This document shows positions 18,061-26,850 of a stretch of DNA of 64,000 bases, piece by piece. This DNA is from Pseudomonas protegens. Lineage in GTDB: Bacteria; Pseudomonadota; Gammaproteobacteria; Pseudomonadales; Pseudomonadaceae. The stretch is from NCBI RefSeq assembly GCF_003363755.1, contig NZ_CP031396.1, positions 6,046,501 through 6,110,500 on the forward strand. Direction: 5' to 3'. The stretch's first letter is position 1; each line of letters opens with the position of its first letter. Position numbers and translations under genes: made by a program. The notes beneath the pieces are model-generated. The model was not told the origin of the DNA. It did not search any database and was given only the letters and a program-made list of their open reading frames with translations.

Positions 18061-19041
18061 TCAGCGGGCCTCGATCTCGGCCTGCAGCTGTCCACCCACA
18101 ATAGACACTTCCCGCCACTGCGTACCGTCGCGGATCACGAACAAGGCATCCATACCGCGTTCCTGGGCCAGCCGTGGCCCCTCGACTTCACCGAGTACCA
18201 GCAGCGCGGTGGCCCAGGCGTCGGCCAGCATGCAGCTGCTGGCCACCACACTGACCGAGGCCAGACGATTGCGCAGGGGTTCGCCCGTCGTCGGGTCGAG
18301 GGTATGGGCGTAGGAATGCCCGGCGATGTCCACCCACCGGCGGTAGTCGCCGGAGGTGGCAATGGCCGCATCTTCCAGTTCCATTACCCCCATCACTTGG
18401 CGTTCGCCGCGCAGGGGTTTTTCCACGGCCACGCTCCAGGGCTGGCCCCCGGGCTTGCGGCCCCGGGCGCGCATTTCGCCGTCGATCCCTACCAGGTAGT
18501 CGCGGATGCCGGAGGCTTCCAGGGCCCGGGCCAGCTCATCGACGCCAAAGCCCTTGGCGATGCCGTTGAGGTCCAGGCGCAGTTTGCCGCGCTTGCGCAG
18601 GCGGTGGCGCCTGGGCTCCAGCACCAGGGCGCTGGTGGCCGGGCTGCGACGCTGCCGGCCCAGTTCACGCAAGGCCGGCAGGTCCAGGGTCCGTGGCGTG
18701 GGGCCAAAGCCCCAGCTCTGGACCAGATCCCCCACGCCAATCTCGAAGGCACCGCACGATTGCTCGCTGACCCGCAGCGCCGTGGTGATGACGCTCATCA
18801 GCTCCCGGGGCACGCTGATCCAGCGATGCCGGGGCGCGGCGTTGAGGCGGTTGAGATCGGACTGGGGGTTCCACCCCGACATCTGCTGCTCGACCCGCGC
18901 CACGGCCTGGGCCAGACGCTCGCCGAGGTCCTGGGTGGCGAAGCCCGGGGCGGCGTAGAACAGCGCGCTGTAGCGGCTGCCCATGGTCGGGCCGTTGAGG
19001 CTGTAGCGCTGCCGTGCGGCGGTTTCAGTAGACATCTTCAC
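18061..19041 (-). CDS. apbE: FAD:protein FMN transferase ApbE
   Basis: This encodes 326 residues with ApbE motifs: GPTMGSRYSA near the N-terminus, GAFEIGVGDLV, LDLNGIAKGFGVD and HSYAHTLDPTTG. ApbE transfers FMN from FAD to a Thr or Ser in a D-x-x-S/T-G-A-T/S motif of exported redox proteins. The GTG at 19041 has AAGGA 7 nt upstream; an ATG two codons later is the alternative. It overlaps the end of the PepSY-reductase gene by 17 nt, so translation is probably coupled. The predicted acceptor is the DUF2271 protein of this operon. No clear lipobox or cleavable signal is seen at the N-terminus. Confidence 0.92.
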   Translation of the reverse strand: MKMSTETAARQRYSLNGPTMGSRYSALFYAAPGFATQDLGERLAQAVARVEQQMSGWNPQSDLNRLNAAPRHRWISVPRELMSVITTALRVSEQSCGAFEIGVGDLVQSWGFGPTPRTLDLPALRELGRQRRSPATSALVLEPRRHRLRKRGKLRLDLNGIAKGFGVDELARALEASGIRDYLVGIDGEMRARGRKPGGQPWSVAVEKPLRGERQVMGVMELEDAAIATSGDYRRWVDIAGHSYAHTLDPTTGEPLRNRLASVSVVASSCMLADAWATALLVLGEVEGPRLAQERGMDALFVIRDGTQWREVSIVGGQLQAEIEAR

Positions 19042-21211
19042 GGTAACGTCCTTGGGCCTTGAGGGTCAGTACGCTGAGATTGAGCGGGGCCAGCACTTCG
19101 TCCAGGGCCAGCATCACGCCCTTGGCCATGTCCCGGCTGCCGCAGACCAGCACCTGGGCGCCTTTTTCCACCAGCCGGCGCAGTGCCAGGGCATCGGCCA
19201 GCAGCCGGTCCTGCACGTAACCGCGCTCCTGGACCTGGGAGAAGGCCGCGCGCAGGGCGGTCAGGCGCCGGTCGGCCAGGTAGCCCTTGAGCTCCGGCTC
19301 GTAGAGAAAGTCCGAGGCTGGATGACGCCCGCCCCAGTACAGGTGCATGGGCTGCCGGGAGCGGTTGCCGCGGATGAACCCCGCCAATGGGCCGATGCCG
19401 GTGCCGGCACCGATCAGGATCACCGGCTGCGCGCCTTTAAGCGGACGAAACTGCGGATTGGGCTGGATGAAACCTTGGATTCGCGCGCCCAGGTGCAGCT
19501 CATGGAGAAAGCCCGAGCACAGGCCGCCCGGGTGCTTGCGCACGCAGATCTCCAGCACCCCGTCGGCACGGCTGCTGGCCAGGGAATAGAAGCGGGGCTG
19601 GGTCGTGCCGGGGGGCAGGATGCCCACCAGGTCGCCGGCCTGGAACTCGGGCAACTGTTGCCCGCTGCCGTCGGCGGCCTTGAAGCGCAGGATCCGCGTC
19701 GGCGCCTGGACCTGATCGCCATAGGCCACCGACTCCACCAGTTGCCACTCGTGGCAGGGCAGGGCGTGGGCCTGATGCTGCAGGTCCAGGGGCAAGCCCA
19801 AGGCCTGTCCCAGGGCCTGGCCCCAGCGGCGGAATTCCTGGGGCGACTGGCGATGGATGTTTTCCTGGGGCAGCAGGCACTGCGCACCGCTGGCGCTCAA
19901 GGCCTTGTGTGCCTGTTCGGCAAAGCCGCAGAAGCGCGGGAACTGCCGGTCGCCAAAGCCCAGCACGGCGTACTTCAGATCAGGCGCCAGCGGCTGTTGT
20001 TGCAGGCGCGCGAGGAAGTCGCTGGCCGAGGCCGGGGCATCGCCGTCGCCGTGGGTGGCGGTGAGGATCAGTAACTGGCGGGCCTTGGGGTAGTCGCCGC
20101 GCAGCTGGTTCATCGGCGCGCTGTGGACCTTGCGTCCTGCCGCCACCAGGGCCTGCTGCAGGGTCCGGGCAAAGCCCCAGGTGCTGTTGTTTTCGCTGCC
20201 CACCAGGATCACGCAGTCGGCGGCGTCGGCCGGGCAATTGTCGTCGATCGCCACCGCGTCGCGACGCCGGCGCCACCACAGCCACAGGCCGGTGAGGCTC
20301 ATCAGCGGTACCCCCAGGGCGCACACGCCCAGCAGCAGGCCCAGCCACCACAGGCCTTCCCCGGTGTGCAGTCGATAGATGAGCGCATCAAGCTGCTGCA
20401 TCCCGCTGTCGGGTTGGAAGGCCAGCAGGGCACCGCTGGCCGGATCGACATAACCTTGGCCGCTGCGGGTGTGCAGGCTGTACAGGTCCTTGGGGTTGCC
20501 AGGGTCGGGGTAGACCAATTCGCGCAGATCGTTGAGGTCCAGGGCCTGCAGCGCCGCGAGGCTGGCCACCGGCAAGGCGGGGCCGGCGCTGATCGGGGGC
20601 GGCTGGGGCGGTTGGCTCTGGCCGTCGTCGGCGATCAGGCCCAAGGTGCCGGCCGACAGGTACAGCCCGCTCAGGGCCGACAGCAGCAGGCCAAGAATCG
20701 TCAGACGTCCCACTTCGGCGTGCCAGCGCTGGCTGAAACTGCCGCGCAACGGCCGCAGCAGCTTGCCCCAGCCACCGGCGCGGCGAGCCAGCAGCACGGC
20801 GCCGGACGCCGACAGCAAGAGCATTGCCAGGGCGCCCAGGGCCGCCACGATATGCCCCGGGGTGTCGAGAAACAGCGAGCGGTGCAGTTCCTTGACCCAG
20901 CGGGCCAAGGCCGAGGGCGTGTAGGGCGCGAGCAGCGCACCGGTCTGTGGATCGACGCGGCTGGCCAGGGTCTGGCCATGCTCGCGGTGGTAGACAACCA
21001 GCGTGCCGGAGGGCGTGCGGCGGATCTGCTCGATCCCGCCCAGCTGGCCGGCCACGCGTTCGGCCAGTTGCGACACGCTGATTGCCGCCTCCGGTGGCGC
21101 CTGCAGGCGTTCCAGGGCCGGGTTCAGTGCCAGGGTCGCGCCGCTGATGGCCAGCAGCATCACCAGCAGGGCGGCCAGCAGTCCGGGAATTGAGTGCAAC
21201 GAGCGCAACAT
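19025..21211 (-). CDS. PepSY membrane protein fused to flavodoxin/FNR reductase
   Basis: This 728-residue protein has PepSY-type membrane segments near 7-28, 125-148, 172-195 and 300-326. A flavodoxin domain (from VILVGSENNSTWGFA, about 345-485) and a ferredoxin-reductase-like FAD and NAD(P) module (RFYSLASS, ILIGAGTGIGPL, VLVCGSRDMAKG) follow. It should carry electrons from cytosolic NADPH across the inner membrane. The ATG at 21211 has GAGGAGG 8 nt upstream. It is the middle gene of a DUF2271-PepSY-apbE operon, so it is the likely electron donor to a periplasmic flavoprotein. Ferric or other external reduction is plausible but not shown. Confidence 0.85.
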   Translation of the reverse strand: MLRSLHSIPGLLAALLVMLLAISGATLALNPALERLQAPPEAAISVSQLAERVAGQLGGIEQIRRTPSGTLVVYHREHGQTLASRVDPQTGALLAPYTPSALARWVKELHRSLFLDTPGHIVAALGALAMLLLSASGAVLLARRAGGWGKLLRPLRGSFSQRWHAEVGRLTILGLLLSALSGLYLSAGTLGLIADDGQSQPPQPPPISAGPALPVASLAALQALDLNDLRELVYPDPGNPKDLYSLHTRSGQGYVDPASGALLAFQPDSGMQQLDALIYRLHTGEGLWWLGLLLGVCALGVPLMSLTGLWLWWRRRRDAVAIDDNCPADAADCVILVGSENNSTWGFARTLQQALVAAGRKVHSAPMNQLRGDYPKARQLLILTATHGDGDAPASASDFLARLQQQPLAPDLKYAVLGFGDRQFPRFCGFAEQAHKALSASGAQCLLPQENIHRQSPQEFRRWGQALGQALGLPLDLQHQAHALPCHEWQLVESVAYGDQVQAPTRILRFKAADGSGQQLPEFQAGDLVGILPPGTTQPRFYSLASSRADGVLEICVRKHPGGLCSGFLHELHLGARIQGFIQPNPQFRPLKGAQPVILIGAGTGIGPLAGFIRGNRSRQPMHLYWGGRHPASDFLYEPELKGYLADRRLTALRAAFSQVQERGYVQDRLLADALALRRLVEKGAQVLVCGSRDMAKGVMLALDEVLAPLNLSVLTLKAQGRYREDVY

Positions 21212-21237
21212 GGTCGGGCCTCCTCAAGGCGCAGGGC

Positions 21238-21708
21238 TTACAGGTCGTAGCGCAGCGACTGCACATAGGTGCTGCCGCTGGCGGGCTGGCCCGCGCCCTT
21301 GAGTGTCAGGGGCAGGACCACGTCGGCACGCACATCGCGCTGGTCTTCCACGGCGCTGTCGATGCGGATCTGATAGCCGGCGTCGATCAGGCTGTCCGCC
21401 AGATCGGCGCTGACGGTCAGGGTCTCGCCGCTGCCCACGCTGGCGCCGCTGATGCCGTCGTACTGACCGGCAACCGTGCCGCCACCGCGGGCCCAGTCCG
21501 GCAGGTGCTTGTAGTACTTGGCCTTTTTGCCGGCGACCCACAGGGTCTTCTGGTAGGCGCCGTTGGCGTCGGTGAGGTAGATCGCCAGGTAAGCACCGTT
21601 GCCGCTGTAGGGCTTGAGCTGGGTGGTCAGGGTCACTTCACGGGCCTGGGCCAGTGCTGGCAGGGCCAGGGCCGCGGTGAGGCAACCGGCGGCGACAAGC
21701 TTGTTCAT
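21238..21708 (-). CDS. DUF2271 periplasmic protein, predicted ApbE flavinylation target
   Basis: This 156-residue protein has a cleavable signal peptide (cut near ALAQA, residues 18-22) and a DUF2271 domain. DGISGAS at residues 84-90 fits the ApbE acceptor pattern, predicting FMN on Ser90. The start has AAGGA 8 nt upstream. It is the first gene of an operon with a transmembrane flavin reductase and apbE. The inferred job is a periplasmic FMN carrier that accepts electrons from the PepSY protein. The divergent two-component genes start 234 bp away and probably control the operon. Confidence 0.85.
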   Translation of the reverse strand: MNKLVAAGCLTAALALPALAQAREVTLTTQLKPYSGNGAYLAIYLTDANGAYQKTLWVAGKKAKYYKHLPDWARGGGTVAGQYDGISGASVGSGETLTVSADLADSLIDAGYQIRIDSAVEDQRDVRADVVLPLTLKGAGQPASGSTYVQSLRYDL

Positions 21709-21942
21709 GAGGCTGTCCTTTTCGATGAATGTGGCTGCAGCCTGGGCCGGTTAGCTGACAGCAACCTGAAGGCCGGGAAAAAACTTCAGGTCGTGGTGCT
21801 CTCGGCGATTCGGGCTTTTGCTGATCTGCCTCGCATCCCGCGGGCGCGACACTGGCTACCCTGATCAGGCCGGCGGCGTCTTCAGATTCGCGTCAGGTTC
21901 AGCGGTTAAGGTGCAGCACCACACAGGTACAGGAGAACGTCG

Positions 21943-22602
21943 ATGCGGGTGTTATTGGTCGAGGATGCGACAGGGCTGGGGGACGCGGTGCGCGAGCAGA
22001 TTGCCGACGATGGCCACGCCGTGGACTGGGTGCAGCGCCTGGAGCAGGCCCGGGCCAGCGTCGCCAGCACGCCCTATGACCTGATCCTGCTGGACCTGAT
22101 GCTGCCCGACGGGCGCGGCCTGGAGTTTCTGCGTCAGCGCCGCAGCGCCGGGGATGTGACCCCGGTGATCATCCTCACCGCCCAGGACCAGATTTCCGAG
22201 CGCATCGCCGGGCTCAATGCCGGCGCCGACGACTACCTGGTCAAGCCCTTCGACCTGTTCGAACTGTCGGCGCGGGTCGCCGCGGTGGCCCGGCGCTACA
22301 GCGGCAACCCCAACCCGCAGATCCGCCTCGGCGAGCTGCAGGTGGACCTGAGTGCCCGCACCGTGCAGCGCGGCGGCAGCATCATCGACCTCACTGCCCG
22401 CGAATGGGCGGTGTTCGAGGCCTTTGTCCAGCGTCCCAGCGCCTTGCTCTCCAAGTCCCAGCTGGAGGAGCGGCTGTATGCCTTCGGCGCGGAAATCGAA
22501 AGCAACACCATCGAGGTCTACGTCAGCCGCCTGCGCAAGAAGCTCGGCCGCGAACTGATTGAAACCGTGCGCGGCATGGGCTACCGGCTGATGCCCGCAT
22601 GA
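21943..22602 (+). CDS. OmpR-family response regulator
   Basis: This encodes 219 residues: a receiver domain with phospho-acceptor Asp51 in LILLDLMLPDG and Lys in VKPFDLFEL, then a winged-helix DNA-binding domain. It resembles QseB/PmrA-type regulators. AGGAG lies 7 nt before the ATG. The stop overlaps the kinase start by 4 nt (ATGA), so the pair is translationally coupled. It is divergent from the DUF2271-PepSY-apbE operon, its likely target. Confidence 0.9.
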   Translation: MRVLLVEDATGLGDAVREQIADDGHAVDWVQRLEQARASVASTPYDLILLDLMLPDGRGLEFLRQRRSAGDVTPVIILTAQDQISERIAGLNAGADDYLVKPFDLFELSARVAAVARRYSGNPNPQIRLGELQVDLSARTVQRGGSIIDLTAREWAVFEAFVQRPSALLSKSQLEERLYAFGAEIESNTIEVYVSRLRKKLGRELIETVRGMGYRLMPA

Positions 22603-23942
22603 AGCGTCCCATCAGCCTGCAAAAACGCCTGAGCCTGGGCCTGACCCTGGGCATGACCCTGCTCTGGCTGGGGGCTACCGCCGGCACCTGGCTGGTGGTC
22701 CAGCACGAGCTGGATGAAACCTTCGACAGCGCCCTGGAAGCCACTGCCCAGCGCATCCTGCCCCTGGCGGCGCTGGAGATCGGCAACCGTCGCGGGCCGC
22801 GTCGGGCGCGGCACGTGGCGACTCTGAAGATGGACAGCGAGTACCTGACCTATCTGGTGCGCGATGCCGAGGGGAGAATCCTCATGCGCTCCCACGATGC
22901 CAAACTGAAAATCTTCAGCCACCGCCCCAGTCCCGGCTTCAGCACCACGGACAAATACCGCCTGTACAGCGCCAGCATCGAGAACGACTCGATCGTCATC
23001 GAAATCGCCGAGCCCCTGGCCCACCGCCGCGAAGCCTCGCGGGAGGCGTTGCTGGCGTTGTTGCTGCCCTTGCTCGGGCTGATTCCCATCAGCCTGCTGG
23101 GCACCTGGGTGTTCGTGCGCATCAGCCTGCGCAGCGTGCTGGCATACCGGCGGGCGGTGGAGTCCCGGGGTGTGGGCGACTTGTCACCGATCAAGGTGGC
23201 GCGCCTGCCGGCGGAAATCGACCCGTTGGCCGAGGCGGTCAATCATCTGCTGGAGCGCCTGCGCAAAGCCCTGGAAGCGGAGCGTAGCTTCACTGCCAAC
23301 AGCGCCCATGAACTGCGCACGCCCCTGGCCGCGACCCTGGCGCAGATCCAGCGCCTGCGCCAGGAAGCCCCAGAGGGCCCTTTGCAGGTGCGGGCGGCGA
23401 AGATCGAGAACGCCCTGCGGGAACTGGCCAGGCTCTCGGAAAAGCTCATGCAACTGGCCAAGGCAGAGGGCGGCGGGCTGCTCTCGCAAACCCCCGAGGA
23501 CTTGATTCCGTTGCTGGCCCATGGCGTGGAGGAGTGGAATCGCGGCGCGGCGGCGCGGATCAACCTGCAGCTGCCGGAGGCAGCGCGGGTGTGCACGGCC
23601 ATCGATCCGGACGCCTTTGGCATCCTGCTGCGCAACCTGATCGAGAACGCCCTGAAATATGGCGATCCGGCGCAGCCGGTAGAGATCAGCCTCGGCGCCG
23701 ACGGTTGCTTGCGGGTGATCAATGGCGGGCCGCGGGTGCCGGCGGAGGTACTGCAACGCCTGACCGAACGTTTTGTGCGTGGCAACAGCGAAACCAGCGG
23801 TTCGGGCCTGGGCCTGGCGATTGCCCAGAGTATCGTCCACGGCGTCGGCGGCCAGTTGCACCTGGCCTCACCGGCCAGTGGCCGCGCCGACGGCTTCGAA
23901 GTTCGCGTGCACTTTCCCCTGGAGAGGCCGAGCCAATCGTAG
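22599..23942 (+). CDS. QseC-like sensor histidine kinase
   Basis: This 447-residue kinase has membrane segments near 13-37 and 150-174 bounding a periplasmic sensor of about 110 residues. The phospho-acceptor His is in NSAHELRTPL, and the ATP-binding N, G1 and G2 boxes follow (LIENALKYG, VINGGPRV, GSGLGLAI). It partners with the coupled response regulator upstream. The signal is unknown; the divergent flavinylation operon suggests a redox or metal cue. Confidence 0.9.
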   Translation: MKRPISLQKRLSLGLTLGMTLLWLGATAGTWLVVQHELDETFDSALEATAQRILPLAALEIGNRRGPRRARHVATLKMDSEYLTYLVRDAEGRILMRSHDAKLKIFSHRPSPGFSTTDKYRLYSASIENDSIVIEIAEPLAHRREASREALLALLLPLLGLIPISLLGTWVFVRISLRSVLAYRRAVESRGVGDLSPIKVARLPAEIDPLAEAVNHLLERLRKALEAERSFTANSAHELRTPLAATLAQIQRLRQEAPEGPLQVRAAKIENALRELARLSEKLMQLAKAEGGGLLSQTPEDLIPLLAHGVEEWNRGAAARINLQLPEAARVCTAIDPDAFGILLRNLIENALKYGDPAQPVEISLGADGCLRVINGGPRVPAEVLQRLTERFVRGNSETSGSGLGLAIAQSIVHGVGGQLHLASPASGRADGFEVRVHFPLERPSQS

Positions 23943-24100
23943 GCGCTGGCTTGCCAACGAAGGCGCCGGTTGGATCGGTGCAAGGCTTGCGGGCCTGTTC
24001 GCCGGCAAGCCGGCTCCTACGCAATGGGCTGCCGCTGAGCGAGCGTCTGTAGGAGCTGGCGGGCCAGCGAAGGCGCCGTTTGGGGCGGTGCAAGGTTTGC
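23936..24100. repeat. Cluster of three REP-like elements
   Basis: Three copies of the Pseudomonas REP core occur in alternating orientation: CGTAGGCGCTGGCTTGCCAA near 23939, CGCCGGCAAGCCGGCTCCTA near 24000, and TGTAGGAGCTGGCGGGCCAG near 24049. The cluster fills the gap between the convergent kinase and CBS genes. Such clusters can act as bidirectional transcript ends. Confidence 0.75.
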
Positions 24101-24104
24101 GGGG

Positions 24105-24545
24105 TTACTCGCCGCGAATGTATTGCTCCAGCTGGCGGATCAGGTCGGCCTGTTCGGCAATGGCTTCCTTGACCAGGTCGCCAATGGACAGCAGGCCCAG
24201 GAGTTGGCCGTTCTCCACCACCGGCAGGTGGCGCAGGTGGCTGTCGGTCATGATGCTCATGCAGGTTTCCACGCTCTGGTGGGAGTCCACGGTGATCACC
24301 GGCGAGCTCATGATGGCGCTGACCGGGGTGCCCACCGAAGAGCGCCCGTGGAGCACCAGTTTGCGCGCATAGTCGCGCTCGCTGATGACCCCGACCACTT
24401 GACCGTTCTCCATCACCGGCAAGGCGCCGACGTTTTTTTCGGCCATCAGCATCAGCGCTTCCAGGACCATCTGGTGCGGGGCGATGGTGTGCACTTGCTG
24501 GTTGTGCTTGGCCTTGAGTTTCAGCAGTTCTGCGACGCTCTTCAT
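24105..24545 (-). CDS. Two-CBS-domain protein
   Basis: This 146-residue protein consists almost wholly of a CBS pair: first repeat about 8-65 (MVLEALMLMAEKNVGALPVM), second about 75-135 (ETCMSIMTDSHLRHLPVVEN). CBS pairs bind adenine nucleotides and act as energy or ionic sensors. A good Shine-Dalgarno, GGAGCGCCCC, precedes the ATG. No partner domain is fused and no operon is evident, so the target is unknown. Confidence 0.85.
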   Translation of the reverse strand: MKSVAELLKLKAKHNQQVHTIAPHQMVLEALMLMAEKNVGALPVMENGQVVGVISERDYARKLVLHGRSSVGTPVSAIMSSPVITVDSHQSVETCMSIMTDSHLRHLPVVENGQLLGLLSIGDLVKEAIAEQADLIRQLEQYIRGE

Positions 24546-24689
24546 GGGGCGCTCCGAGGGTTCTACGTGGGGCGGCGATGTGCCGCCCTGAGGGGTTTCT
24601 AAAGAATCGTAGAGACTCGACCAACCGGCAAGGCTGAAAACGGCAGATAAACGGCGAAAAACGTCAGCCCGGGGATTTTTTTTTCATCG

Positions 24690-24709
24690 CGGCCCCGATA
24701 ACGGGGCCG
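24690..24709. terminator. GC-rich hairpin after the sarcosine oxidase gene
   Basis: CGGCCCCG and CGGGGCCG form an 8-bp stem with an ATAA loop directly downstream of the stop at 24716. A run of nine T lies 5' of it on the plus strand, so on the minus strand it is followed by A rather than U. It is a plausible transcript end but not a textbook intrinsic terminator. Confidence 0.45.
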
Positions 24710-24715
24710 TGGCCG

Positions 24716-25885
24716 TCAGTGGAAGCGTTGCAGGGAGAAACTCTGCAGGTCGATTTCGCTGCGGCCGTCCACCTGCAACTGGGCCAAGGCTTCGCCAATC
24801 GCCGCCGAGTGCTTGAAGCCATGGCCGGAGCAGGCGCTGACCACGGTGACGTTGTCCAGGCGCGGGTGACGGTCGATGATGAAGCCCGAATCCGGGGTCA
24901 CGGTGTAGGCGCAGACGCTGGCCTTCACCAGTTCCGGCGCCAGCCCGGCGATATGCGGGGCCACCAGCTCGTGGAACAGGCGCTGGGCATCGGCGAGGCT
25001 GGGCTGGCGGTCGAGGCTGTCCGGCTGGCTGCTGACGCTGTATTGCTCGGTGGCGATCTTCACGCTGCCTTCGCCGGGAATCGGCGGGAAACCGTAGCAG
25101 GCGTCGACATCGCCGGCGCTGTGGAGGATGAAGCTCGGCGAGCGGGCCGGGTAGTGTCGGGGCTCATCGAGGCGGAACCAGTACAGCTGCTGACGGCAGA
25201 CCTGCAGCAGGGCGTCGAAGGGCGCGCCGAGCAGCTGCGCCGACCACATGCCGGCGCTGACGATGACTTTCCGGGCCTTGATCGGCGAGCCGGTGCTGAT
25301 GATCTCCACGCCCCCGGCGTCGGACTTGAGCTCCTGCACGGTCTGGCCGGTGATCAAGGTCGCCCCCAGTTGCCGGGCCCGGGTCAGTTGCGCGTCGATG
25401 CAGCGTTCCGGGCGGACAAAACCACCGCCGGGTTCGAAGTAGCCCCGGGCGCTGTCATCCAGCGGGGCGAACTGCGGGAAGCGTTGACGGATCTCGGTGG
25501 CGTCCAGCACTTGGTGCTCGATGCCATAGCGCCGGGCCAGTTCGATGCTGTTGTCGGTGAAGTCCCGGGCGTCCGCCGGCCGCAGCGGCTCGGTGCTGGC
25601 GGTCATCACCAGCACGCCGCACTGCTCGAACAGCGCCACATCCAGTTCGGCTTCCAGTTCGCGCCAGATCTGCTGCGAGCGGATCGCCAGGGGTACATAG
25701 GCCGCGCCTTCACCCACCGCCTGGCGGGTGATGCGGGTGTCGCCGTGGCTGGAGCCCTGGTCATGGGGCGGGGCGAAGCGGTCGATGCCCGCCACCTTGA
25801 CCCCGCGCTTGGCCAGTTGATAGAGGGTGGCGGCGCCCATGGCGCCCAGGCCTACGACGACAACATCGAATTCGGGTGTCTGCAC
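24716..25885 (-). CDS. solA: Monomeric sarcosine oxidase / N-methyl amino acid oxidase
   Basis: This 389-residue flavoprotein begins with the FAD dinucleotide-binding motif VVVGLGAMGAATLYQLAKRG. Near the C-terminus it has SACSGHGFKHS, whose Cys is the covalent FAD attachment site in monomeric sarcosine oxidases. It oxidises N-methyl amino acids to the demethylated amino acid, formaldehyde and H2O2. The start is a GTG with AAGGA 7 nt upstream. N-methyltryptophan is an alternative substrate. It lies downstream of a DUF2867 gene with a 24-bp gap, on the same strand. Confidence 0.88.
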   Translation of the reverse strand: MQTPEFDVVVVGLGAMGAATLYQLAKRGVKVAGIDRFAPPHDQGSSHGDTRITRQAVGEGAAYVPLAIRSQQIWRELEAELDVALFEQCGVLVMTASTEPLRPADARDFTDNSIELARRYGIEHQVLDATEIRQRFPQFAPLDDSARGYFEPGGGFVRPERCIDAQLTRARQLGATLITGQTVQELKSDAGGVEIISTGSPIKARKVIVSAGMWSAQLLGAPFDALLQVCRQQLYWFRLDEPRHYPARSPSFILHSAGDVDACYGFPPIPGEGSVKIATEQYSVSSQPDSLDRQPSLADAQRLFHELVAPHIAGLAPELVKASVCAYTVTPDSGFIIDRHPRLDNVTVVSACSGHGFKHSAAIGEALAQLQVDGRSEIDLQSFSLQRFH

Positions 25886-25909
25886 GGCAAGATCCTTGGG
25901 GGTGAAGGC

Positions 25910-26434
25910 TCAGCGGTTATTGATGGTGGCCAGGGTCATGGGCGCGATGATCCGGTGGAACGGCGCCACCGGCAGCATGTACAGGCGTCCCAGGCGGTTG
26001 TGCGGATGCACCACGGTGCTCAGCACCACCGGGCGCAGGCCCTCGGCGGTCTGGGGCTGGAGGTTGAGGGACAGGTGCACGTCCAGGTGCTTGTCGCGGT
26101 CCACCACCAGCACCTCATTGGGGCTTTGGGAGATCAGGGTAAAGATGCCGACCCGGTCGCCGGGCTGGTAATCCTCGTCGGGGCGCGCCAGGTCAATGCG
26201 GGTCAGGCGCCCCAGGTCCTTGAGGCCGAACAGCTGCACCACGCGGTTGCGCAGGCCCATCATGCGGTCGATCCAGGCCGGGGTCTGGCTCATCAGGCAC
26301 AGCAGGTGGCGCATGGCGCTGCGCTCCGGGTCTTCGGCCAGGGTGCGGCGACAGTCGATGAAGCTCGCCCCCGGGGCCAGGGCAGCGATGCTGGAGTCAT
26401 GGGGCAACGGGCAAGGGTGAACAGCGGTTTTCAT
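25910..26434 (-). CDS. DUF2867-family protein
   Basis: This 174-residue protein resembles the DUF2867 family: RIDLARPDEDYQPGDRVGIF in the middle and LSTVVHPHNRLGRLYMLPVAPFHRII near the C-terminus. The ATG at 26434 has GGGAG 8 nt before it, and codons further upstream look non-coding. DUF2867 proteins have no established activity; they often occur beside NAD-dependent epimerases, which is not the case here. It precedes solA by 24 bp and may be co-transcribed with it. Confidence 0.75.
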   Translation of the reverse strand: MKTAVHPCPLPHDSSIAALAPGASFIDCRRTLAEDPERSAMRHLLCLMSQTPAWIDRMMGLRNRVVQLFGLKDLGRLTRIDLARPDEDYQPGDRVGIFTLISQSPNEVLVVDRDKHLDVHLSLNLQPQTAEGLRPVVLSTVVHPHNRLGRLYMLPVAPFHRIIAPMTLATINNR

Positions 26435-26850
26435 CGATACGGCTCCCTGTAGAACTGGCGGCTGGGGCTGCATGCCGATCAGCCACGCCAGAAGCGGCAA
26501 AAAATACCACTTCCAGGGGCGGGGAACAGCCAGCGGCAGCGGCTACAAGGTGCACAAGAAGGTATCTGGAGTCTTTGTAGCCGCTGTCGAGCGTTAGCGA
26601 GGCTGCGACAGGGGCCGCAGGACCCTCTGCTGTCTTCAGGATCGCAGCGTTTGCTGCGTCGGTCTGCCGCCCAAGCCTTTCGCAGCCTGCGGCAGCGGCT
26701 ACAGGGTGCACAAAAAAGGCGCCCGAAGGCGCCAAGGATTCACCCCAACCGAGGGAGCCGGGTGAAGCCGTTCGCAGGAGTGTCGCGGTGGTAAGGCGCG
26801 ACATGAACGGAAAAAGGGCAGCCGTGCCCGCCCGCGGCGGGCACCTTGGA
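26435..26850. repeat. Intergenic 416 bp with GTAGCCGCTG-type repeats
   Basis: Two direct copies of GGCAGCGGCTACARGGTGCA (near 26535 and 26692) and inverted copies of the same module (TTTGTAGCCGCTGTCGAGCG near 26573, GCTGCGACAGGGGCCGCAGG) fill this gap. They belong to a second Pseudomonas palindromic repeat family, also seen near 36.6 kb. A terminator at 26712-26733 follows the polyamine binding-protein gene. No gene is supported. Confidence 0.7.
26712..26733 (-). terminator. Intrinsic terminator of the polyamine ABC operon
   Basis: On the minus strand GGCGCC-TTCG-GGCGCC is followed directly by six T. It lies 118 bp after the stop of the substrate-binding protein gene. Confidence 0.85.
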
